From contig CAIVAX010000061.1 in the NCBI GenBank assembly GCA_903903935.1, positions 1 to 12,648 of the forward strand: a stretch of DNA of 12,648 nt, written 5' to 3'. Source of the stretch: an uncultured Hyphomicrobiales bacterium (GTDB lineage Bacteria > Pseudomonadota > Alphaproteobacteria > Rhizobiales > Beijerinckiaceae). Below are positions 7,484 to 12,648 of this stretch, piece after piece. The position numbers were made by a program, and so were the translations under genes. Positions within the stretch are counted from its first letter, which is position 1; each line of letters opens with the position of its first letter. A model generated the notes under the pieces. That model was not told the DNA's origin and did not search any database. It saw only the letters and a program-made list of their open reading frames with translations.

Positions 7484-7494
7484 TCAAGAAAGGC

Positions 7495-7899
7495 TCACAG
7501 CATCAGCTCGAAAGCACCGATCTGATGCTGGGGCCAAAGCCAGCCATTGAGAGTGATGGCATCGCCACGCAGATTATAACTGGCGCACCAGCTGTTTTGG
7601 CTCATCCAATAGCGCGCGGCTTTTGAAATGCGCTTGACCTTAAGAGCGGTGATCGCCTCTTGGGCTCGCACATGGTCAGGCCGCGCTTTCACTTCGACAA
7701 AAATAATTGTGTCTTGTGAGACAGCGATGAGATCGATCTCGCCGCCCTGCGCCACAAACTGCCGAGCAAGGATATGATAGCCTTTGAGCCGCAACAGCGA
7801 TTGCGCAATCCATTCTGCCCGCAGCCCTAAACGATAGGCCCGCTTGCGGCGCTCCTCTGGCAAGGAGGGGTCCTTGCCTAAGGGGCGTTTACGCGGCAT
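7495..7899 (-). CDS. yraN: YraN family (UPF0102) endonuclease-fold protein
   Basis: A 134-residue YraN-family protein. Seen: an N-terminal basic stretch, the helix GLRAEWIAQSLLRLKGY, and the nuclease-like core GGEIDLIA (52-59) followed by FVEVKAR (67-73). These supply the acidic and Lys residues typical of the PD-(D/E)xK-like fold of the family, whose members are linked to DNA processing but remain poorly characterised. The C-terminal family motif reads LRGDAI rather than the commoner RFD form. The ATG overlaps the rsmI stop codon by one base (TAATG) and GAGGA lies 6 nt before it, so translation is probably coupled to rsmI. The neighbour pairing supports the name; its cellular job is not established. 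Confidence 0.92.
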   Translation of the reverse strand: MPRKRPLGKDPSLPEERRKRAYRLGLRAEWIAQSLLRLKGYHILARQFVAQGGEIDLIAVSQDTIIFVEVKARPDHVRAQEAITALKVKRISKAARYWMSQNSWCASYNLRGDAITLNGWLWPQHQIGAFELML

Positions 7900-8852
7900 T
7901 AGCCGTCCTCACGCAATTTCTTCTGCGCGGCAAGTTCAACCGCTCTGGCATAGACCTGACGGCGGTTCTGGCCGCTCTGAGCGGAGACAACGGCAGCTGC
8001 ATCTTTGACCGAGAGCGTTTGCAACGCGCTCAGCAATTTCTGATCGAGATCCTCAGCGCTCAATTCACGTGTGCCTGTTTGAGGCGGGCCAACCAGCAAC
8101 ACAATTTCCCCGCGCGGCGGCTCTTCTTGTGCCAAAGCTTGCGCCAATTCATTCAAATCACCACGGCGCACGGTTTCAAAATGCTTGGTCAATTCGCGCG
8201 CAATGGCAGCTGGCCGTGCCCCCAAAACCGCGGCAAGATCCTGCAAGGTTTCAGCTAAGCGGCGCGGGGATTCAAAAAACACCAAAGTGCCGGGAATGGG
8301 AGCCAATTCGGCAATACGTTGACGGCGCGCCGCACTGCGCGGGGGCAAAAAGCCTTCAAAGAAAAACCGATCTGTTGGCAAACCAGCGACAACGAGCGCG
8401 GCCAAAACCGCTGAAGCCCCCGGCACGGGAATAACAGCAATGCCCTCAGTCAGCGCATCAGCGACCAGCTTAAAGCCAGGATCAGAAACCAGCGGCGTGC
8501 CCGCATCGGACACCAGCGCCAATGCCGCGCCCGTTTTGAGCCTTGCAATCAAATGCGGACGCATCACAGCCGCATTGTGCTCATGATAGGTGATCATCGG
8601 TGTGGCTATGCCATAATGGGCCAGCAGAGTTTTGGTCACCCGCGTATCTTCGGCAATGACAGCATCAGCAGCTGCCAAAGTGGCCAGCGCGCGAAAGGTA
8701 ATGTCGCCCAAATTGCCAATCGGGGTTGCCACCACATGCAGACCCGCGCCAATGGGCTTGGCCTCGGCGCGCAGGCCCAAAGCGGTAAAGCTGGCCGGTT
8801 GGTCGCTTTTCGGGCTCTGCAGCGAAGGGGCTTGTTTTTCGCGCGTGGTCAT
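7899..8852 (-). CDS. rsmI: 16S rRNA 2'-O-ribose methyltransferase (C1402)
   Basis: RsmI uses S-adenosylmethionine to methylate the ribose of C1402 in the decoding centre of 16S rRNA. The 317-residue protein shows the tetrapyrrole-methylase-like fold signatures in order: HVVATPIGNLGDITFRAL (about 39-56), AEDTR, ALVSDAGTPLVSDPG, PVPGASAVLAALVVAGLP, RFFFEGFLP, FFESPRRL, RELTKHFE and GEIVLLVG. A divergent N-terminal extension of about 35 residues precedes the core, so the true start could lie further in, but no better one stands out. It leads the rsmI-yraN pair and is divergent from the LpoA-like lipoprotein gene, an arrangement seen in other proteobacteria. Identification is firm. Confidence 0.96.
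   Translation of the reverse strand: MTTREKQAPSLQSPKSDQPASFTALGLRAEAKPIGAGLHVVATPIGNLGDITFRALATLAAADAVIAEDTRVTKTLLAHYGIATPMITYHEHNAAVMRPHLIARLKTGAALALVSDAGTPLVSDPGFKLVADALTEGIAVIPVPGASAVLAALVVAGLPTDRFFFEGFLPPRSAARRQRIAELAPIPGTLVFFESPRRLAETLQDLAAVLGARPAAIARELTKHFETVRRGDLNELAQALAQEEPPRGEIVLLVGPPQTGTRELSAEDLDQKLLSALQTLSVKDAAAVVSAQSGQNRRQVYARAVELAAQKKLREDG
7906..7910 (-). promoter_or_regulatory. yraN ribosome binding site inside rsmI
   Basis: GAGGA on the minus strand lies within the last codons of rsmI, 6 nt ahead of the yraN ATG. Together with the TAATG overlap it indicates coupled translation of the pair. Confidence 0.65.
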
Positions 8853-8949
8853 GGGCTAAATCCAGCTCTTAATCCGAAGCTCTCGTTGTCAAAGGTGGGC
8901 CGAGGGCAGGCCTCCATTTTGCACGAGGGAAGCGTTCTGTAAATCGTCC

Positions 8950-9051
8950 TTTTGTTTTTTTTAAAGAACAAAACATTTCATAGGTAAAACTCGATAAGGC
9001 CGCGTTGCGGCCATTAACCATTCATTTCTTTTGGCCCGCTAATGAATTAGC
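8950..9051 (+). promoter_or_regulatory. Inverted-repeat-rich control region before the LpoA-like gene
   Basis: The gap between divergent rsmI and the lipoprotein gene is AT-rich and holds three perfect inverted repeats: TTTTGTT/AACAAAA (8950-8956 and 8967-8973), GGCCGC/GCGGCC with a 3-nt loop (8998-9012), and GCTAAT-GA-ATTAGC (9038-9051). TTAACCAT, like a CtrA half-site, lies at 9014-9021. These are candidate operator or 5'-leader structures for one or both genes; none matches a terminator with a proper T-run after its stem. The assignment is inference. Confidence 0.4.
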
Positions 9052-9078
9052 AAAGTTTTAGGCAGGGTTTGGCGGTTT

Positions 9079-9082
9079 GGAG
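9079..9082 (+). promoter_or_regulatory. Ribosome binding site favouring a TTG start
   Basis: GGAG is separated by 6 nt from the TTG at 9089, good spacing for that start. The ATG at 9119 has no comparable site before it, so the choice between the two stays open. Confidence 0.45.
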
Positions 9083-9088
9083 TCGAAT

Positions 9089-10318
9089 TTGAAACAGGTG
9101 TCTGTGACAAAAGCCAGAATGGCTTGCCTTGATCGCCCGCTCAAGCGGAGCCTTCTGTTGGTCTCCTTGCTGGCTGGCCTGAGCGCTTGCGGGACTTACA
9201 GCACCTTTGGTCCCATGACCGCGGGCTCCTCGACCCAAGCGCCTCCAGCTGCGCCAATTGCCGAACCGGTCGTTGAAAATAACAATATTCTGGGCATAGG
9301 CCCGGTGCGTGTGGGTATCGTCCTGCCGTTGACACAGGGCTCTGGTCCTAGCCTGGTGGGCACATCGCTGCGCAATGCGGCTGAACTTGCCATCAGCGAA
9401 TCGGGCGGCTCCGACATTTCCTTGATGGTGTTTGATGATCAATCCTCACCCGAGGGAGCGAGCAACGCCACCCAGACAGCACTGGCACAAGGGGCGGAGC
9501 TCATTCTTGGGCCGCTCTATGCCAATAATGTGCGGGAAGCCAGTCGCCTTGCGCGCGGGGCAGGCAAGTCCATGATTGCCTTTTCAACCGACACAACGGT
9601 CGCCTCACGTGGCACCTATCTGCTCTCCTTCCTTGTCGAAGGCTATGTGAATCGCATTGTCGATTTTGCCTCCCAGCGCGGCAAGAAATCCTTTGCTGCC
9701 CTCGTTCCAGAAAATGAATATGGCACTGTGGCTCTGGCCGAATTCCAGCAAGCAGCGGCGCGCCATAATGTGCGTGTGCAAGCCATTGAGCGTTATGCGC
9801 CCGGCCAATCCTCAGGCGCTATTCAGCGCATTGCCTCAATGGCCAGTCAGATTGATGCGATCTTCATTCCTGAGCAGGCCGATGCCATGGCCAGTGTGGC
9901 GGCGCAATTGACCTCAGCTGGCCTTGAGTCCAAACGCATCCAGATTTTGGGAACTGGCCTGTGGAATGATGCCCGCGTGCTCAAACTCCCCGCCTTGCAG
10001 GGCGCTTGGTTCTCAGCGCCGGAAAATGGCGGGTTTAATGCGTTTGCGCAGCGCTATCGCGCTAAATTTGGATCCGACCCCACACGTTTGGCCACTTTGA
10101 CTTATGATGCAGTATCGCTGGCAGCGGCATTAGCCCGCTCGCAAGGCGCGCAGCGTTATTCAGAATCAGTATTGACCAATCCCTCTGGCTTTAATGGCGC
10201 AGATGGCATTTTCAGATTCAGCGCCGATGGTCAGGTCGAGCGCGGCCTATCCGTCTTGCAAGTGAGTAATGGCTCAACCAGTGTGGTCAGCCCCGCGCCG
10301 CGCAGTTTTGGCGGCTGA
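9089..10318 (+). CDS. LpoA-like penicillin-binding protein activator lipoprotein
   Basis: A lipoprotein with a periplasmic-binding-protein type I fold, placed in the family of LpoA, the outer-membrane activator of penicillin-binding protein 1a in enterobacteria. The signal peptide ends in a lipobox LSAC, with Cys at residue 34 counted from TTG 9089 or 24 from ATG 9119. A Pro/Ala-rich linker follows, then the binding fold starting VRVGIVLPLTQG, with LILGPLYA, IAFSTD, a central ALVPENEYG and the C-terminal TYDAVSLAAALA. Unlike E. coli LpoA it has no N-terminal TPR-like domain, as is usual in alphaproteobacteria, so the activator role is inferred from family and from its place beside rsmI-yraN. 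I chose TTG 9089 for its ribosome binding site; ATG 9119 (399 residues) or TTG 9077 are alternatives. It could also be an ABC-type amino-acid-binding relative. Confidence 0.82.
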   Translation: MKQVSVTKARMACLDRPLKRSLLLVSLLAGLSACGTYSTFGPMTAGSSTQAPPAAPIAEPVVENNNILGIGPVRVGIVLPLTQGSGPSLVGTSLRNAAELAISESGGSDISLMVFDDQSSPEGASNATQTALAQGAELILGPLYANNVREASRLARGAGKSMIAFSTDTTVASRGTYLLSFLVEGYVNRIVDFASQRGKKSFAALVPENEYGTVALAEFQQAAARHNVRVQAIERYAPGQSSGAIQRIASMASQIDAIFIPEQADAMASVAAQLTSAGLESKRIQILGTGLWNDARVLKLPALQGAWFSAPENGGFNAFAQRYRAKFGSDPTRLATLTYDAVSLAAALARSQGAQRYSESVLTNPSGFNGADGIFRFSADGQVERGLSVLQVSNGSTSVVSPAPRSFGG

Positions 10319-10328
10319 TCACGCCGCC
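10310..10328. terminator. GC-rich hairpin spanning two abutting stop codons
   Basis: GGCGGC (10310-10315) and GCCGCC (10323-10328) enclose a 7-nt loop that contains TGATCA, the back-to-back stop codons of the lipoprotein gene (TGA) and hemW (TCA on the plus strand). The stem is strong, but no T-run follows on either strand. It may protect 3' ends or help termination in both directions; this is a guess. Confidence 0.3.
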
Positions 10329-11485
10329 AGATCAGCAACGACAGAATCGAGCACGGGAAAACCTTCGGTTGTCACGCGCAAATGGCCATCCTCTGTCTTT
10401 TCGATCATGCCATCTTCAATCAAAGTGGCGATGCGATAATCATCGAGCGGCCGCCCGGCAATGGCTTCAAAGCGCACTGGGTCAATGCCTTCAGCAAGAC
10501 GCAGGCCCATGAGCAGAAATTCATCAGCCTGTTCACCAGATGACAGGGGTGAATTTTCAACCAGCCCATTGCCTTCGGTTTCGACAACGGTCAGCCACAT
10601 TTCTGGATGACGCTCGGTCGATTGCGCCATGCGTCCAAAGGGCGTGGTCAAACGCCCATGTGCTCCCGGTCCAACGCCGGCATAATCGCCATAGCGCCAA
10701 TAGATCAGATTATGGCGGCTCTCAGCGCCGGGGCGAGCATGATTTGACACTTCATAGGCCGGTAGCCCCGCCTTTTGCGTGACCTCTTGCGTCACATCCC
10801 ATAAAGCGCGCGACAAATCTGGATCGGGCATAGCCAGCCGACCAGATTCAAACAGCTTTTCAAACATTGTGTCGGGCTCAATCGTCAATTGATAGAGCGA
10901 GAGATGTTCGCCAGCCCGATGCAGCGCCTCTTCAAGCTCCGCCTTCCAAGCCCAAGCGGATTGGCCAGGCCGAGCATAGATCAGATCAAAGGTGAAGCGA
11001 TCAAAAGTGGAAGAGGCAATCGACAAAGCATTCATCGCCTCTTGCACACTGTGCAAACGCCCCAGCATTTTCAAATCGGCATCATTGAGCGCCTGCACGC
11101 CCAGCGACACGCGATTGACCCCCGCATCGCGATAGCCGCGAAAGCGCTCTGCCTCCACCGAAGTGGGATTGGCTTCCAGTGTAATCTCGGCTTGCGGGGA
11201 GATGGTCCAATGATCGGCGACCGATTGGATCAATCCGGCCACGGTAGCCGGCTTCATCAAAGAGGGCGTACCGCCGCCAAAGAAAATCGAATCGACCGTG
11301 CGGCCCGGCGTCAGGCTGGCTCGATGCGCCAATTCAGTCCGGAAGGCAGCCAGAAACCGCTCTTCATCGACCGGATGCTGTCGGACATGGCTATTGAAAT
11401 CGCAATAGGGGCATTTGGAGAGGCAAAAGGGCCAATGAATATAAACACCAAAGCCGGGATCACGAAAAGGAATCGTGGCAGTCAT
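10319..11485 (-). CDS. hemW: HemW, radical-SAM heme chaperone
   Basis: HemW is a radical S-adenosylmethionine family protein, often annotated as coproporphyrinogen III oxidase, that in studied bacteria binds heme and delivers it to respiratory enzymes. The 388-residue protein has the iron-sulfur cluster motif C21-x3-C25-x2-C28 followed by Asp and Phe30. The Phe, where HemN carries a fourth Cys, marks HemW. Further signatures are FFGGGTPSLM, TLEANPTS, RVSLGVQALND, LYQLTIEP, and the C-terminal HNLIYWRYGDYAGVGPGAHG. A winged-helix-like C-terminal region follows. The ATG at 11485 has AAGGG only 3 nt upstream, rather close. Its stop abuts that of the convergent lipoprotein gene. Upstream lies a repeat-bearing gap of 188 bp, which probably holds its promoter. 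Confidence 0.95.
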   Translation of the reverse strand: MTATIPFRDPGFGVYIHWPFCLSKCPYCDFNSHVRQHPVDEERFLAAFRTELAHRASLTPGRTVDSIFFGGGTPSLMKPATVAGLIQSVADHWTISPQAEITLEANPTSVEAERFRGYRDAGVNRVSLGVQALNDADLKMLGRLHSVQEAMNALSIASSTFDRFTFDLIYARPGQSAWAWKAELEEALHRAGEHLSLYQLTIEPDTMFEKLFESGRLAMPDPDLSRALWDVTQEVTQKAGLPAYEVSNHARPGAESRHNLIYWRYGDYAGVGPGAHGRLTTPFGRMAQSTERHPEMWLTVVETEGNGLVENSPLSSGEQADEFLLMGLRLAEGIDPVRFEAIAGRPLDDYRIATLIEDGMIEKTEDGHLRVTTEGFPVLDSVVADLAA

Positions 11486-11565
11486 AGGCCCTTATCGCAT
11501 GGACGGAGGCTGGGACCAAGAGGATCTGGCCACCAAGGAATCAGCAAACATATCCTCCAGAGCGC

Positions 11566-11645
11566 CCAGGTCTCTGTTAGAGAGTCCAAGTCTCTGTTAG
11601 ACAAACCAAGTTTATCTCACACTGCCTAAGTCTGGGTTAACCCTA
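11566..11645. repeat. Four degenerate direct repeats with an exact 20-nt period, upstream of hemW
   Basis: Units at 11566-11585, 11586-11605, 11606-11625 and 11626-11645 each begin with CCARG or CTAAG followed by a TCT-like core. Units 1 and 2 share 14 of their first 15 bases (core TCTCTGTTAG); units 3 and 4 are diverged. Unit 4 contains the 10-bp palindrome GGGTTAACCC (11634-11643). The array ends 81 nt from the hemW start. No gene overlaps it. Phasing at about two helical turns suits a regulator binding one DNA face; this is inference. Confidence 0.6.
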
Positions 11646-11673
11646 ACAAAGGATTGTTCCCAGAGCAGGCGGG

Positions 11674-12648
11674 CTATTGCCCGTACAGCAGACGGGCGCG
11701 GATTGTGCCATCGATCTTTTTGAGATCTTCCAACACATCATTGGCCTGCTGACGCGCCGAGGCGCCATCTGATTCCACAACCACATAGCCAATATCGCCA
11801 GAGGTCTGGAGATATTGCGAGCAAATGTTCAGACCGCGGTTGGAGAAACTATTATTGATGCGGTTCATCACACCGGGCACATTGTTGTGCACGTGAATAA
11901 AGCGCGTGCCCGATTGGCCGATGGGCAATTGCACCTGCGGGAAATTCACAGCGCCCAAAGTTGAGCCCACATCGCTATATTCGATGAGCTTTTTGGCAAC
12001 TTCCGCACCAATGCGCTCTTGGGCTTCTTCCGTTGAGCCACCAATATGCGGGGTGAGGATTACATTATCGAGGCCTTGCAGCGGAGAAACGAATTTCTCT
12101 TTGTTGGAGGTTGGCTCGACGGGGAAAACATCAACCGCCGCGCCGCGCAAATGACCAGATTTGAGCGCTTGGGCCACAGCATCCAGATCGGCCACAGTGC
12201 CACGGCTATTGTTGATGAAATAGGAGCCTTGCTTCATCTTCTTCAGCTGGGCTTCGCCAATCATATTGAATGTGGCCGGTGTCTCGGGCACATGCAGGCT
12301 GACAACATCGCTTTGTGCCAGTAACTCATCAAGCGAGGCGACAGGCTCTGTATTGCCGTGCCGCAATTTGTCGATGATATCAAAATAGATCACGCGCATG
12401 CCCATGGCTTCCGCCAGATTGGACAATTGCGACCCAATATTGCCATAGCCGATGATGCCCAAAGTCTTGCCGCGCACCTCGATAGAATTTTCAGCTGACT
12501 TATCCCAGCCACCTTGATGAGCCAGCACGGATCTGGAGAAGATCCGGCGCATCATCATCACAATCTCGCCAATGACGAGTTCAGCAACGCTGCGCGTATT
12601 GGAGAAAGGTGCATTGAAGATCGGCACACCGCGCCGGCGCGCTGCATC
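11674..12648 (-). CDS. serA: D-3-phosphoglycerate dehydrogenase, 5' part beyond the window
   Basis: SerA oxidises 3-phosphoglycerate with NAD, the first step of serine synthesis. The frame is open from the window edge (DAARRRGVPIFNAP…) to TAG at 11674, about 324 codons; around 90 N-terminal residues are missing, judged from the roughly 410-residue E. coli-type enzyme. The GTG at 12627 is internal, not the start. Seen: the NAD-binding GIIGYGNIGSQL, the catalytic Arg in NNSRGTVAD, Glu in DVFPVEP, and His in TPHIGGSTEEAQ, then a C-terminal ACT domain (RFIHVHNNVPGV … LNICSQYLQT). The His and Asn residues that bind serine in E. coli SerA are kept here, so feedback inhibition by serine is likely. 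The end RARLLYGQ also matches that subtype. It lies 188 bp upstream of hemW on the same strand. Confidence 0.95.
   Translation of the reverse strand, partial: DAARRRGVPIFNAPFSNTRSVAELVIGEIVMMMRRIFSRSVLAHQGGWDKSAENSIEVRGKTLGIIGYGNIGSQLSNLAEAMGMRVIYFDIIDKLRHGNTEPVASLDELLAQSDVVSLHVPETPATFNMIGEAQLKKMKQGSYFINNSRGTVADLDAVAQALKSGHLRGAAVDVFPVEPTSNKEKFVSPLQGLDNVILTPHIGGSTEEAQERIGAEVAKKLIEYSDVGSTLGAVNFPQVQLPIGQSGTRFIHVHNNVPGVMNRINNSFSNRGLNICSQYLQTSGDIGYVVVESDGASARQQANDVLEDLKKIDGTIRARLLYGQ

Noticed and set aside
10889..11629. 246-codon plus-strand frame opposite hemW, reaching the 20-nt repeats
   Set aside because: It is antisense to conserved HemW motifs and has no recognisable domain; the long frame follows from base composition.
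11566..11645. Possible CRISPR array
   Set aside because: The units are contiguous with no unique spacers and diverge from copy to copy, and there are no cas genes nearby.
11645..11683. Possible serA terminator made of AACAA/TTGTT (11645-11658) and CGGGC/GCCCG (11670-11683)
   Set aside because: Stems are only 5 bp and no T-run follows on the minus strand; the second also overlaps the stop codon.

Overview
The window looks like chromosomal core DNA of an alphaproteobacterium, most likely of the Hyphomicrobiales (Rhizobiales) type. This rests on the gene families (an alphaproteobacterial-style GlnD, an LpoA-like lipoprotein made of a single periplasmic-binding-protein fold, HemW, RsmI, YraN, GshB), their local order, and TTAACCAT motifs resembling CtrA half-sites. 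Base composition looks moderately GC-rich but was not computed. No rRNA, tRNA, CRISPR array, transposase or phage gene was seen.

Left part (1-4453, all on the minus strand): gshB (glutathione synthetase), a secreted calcineurin-like metallophosphoesterase, and glnD (PII uridylyltransferase/uridylyl-removing enzyme, running off the left edge). They follow each other with gaps of about 21 and 42 nt and probably form one transcription unit read right to left.

Middle part (about 4463-7483): a methyl-accepting chemotaxis gene on the plus strand carrying an in-frame TAA just after its first membrane segment, a small two-helix membrane protein of unknown function on the minus strand, and a TctC/Bug-type solute-binding protein on the plus strand without its TctA/TctB partners. 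From general knowledge of alphaproteobacterial genomes, rsmI, yraN and gshB are often neighbours, so this three-gene block looks like an insertion into that string.

Right part (7495-12648): yraN and rsmI form a coupled minus-strand pair overlapping at TAATG. Divergent from them is the LpoA-like lipoprotein gene, whose upstream region is rich in inverted repeats. It converges on hemW with the two stop codons abutting in TGATCA. A 188-bp gap upstream of hemW holds four degenerate repeats with an exact 20-nt period. The window ends in an E. coli-type serA that has lost its 5' end to the window edge.

Most genes are housekeeping: nitrogen sensing, glutathione synthesis, ribosomal RNA methylation, heme trafficking, serine synthesis and cell-wall synthase control. 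I found no convincing new multi-gene system. The signals most worth a second look are the interrupted chemoreceptor, the 20-nt phased repeats before hemW, the regulatory-looking region before the LpoA-like gene, and a perfect 15-bp duplication that doubles a signal-peptidase site.
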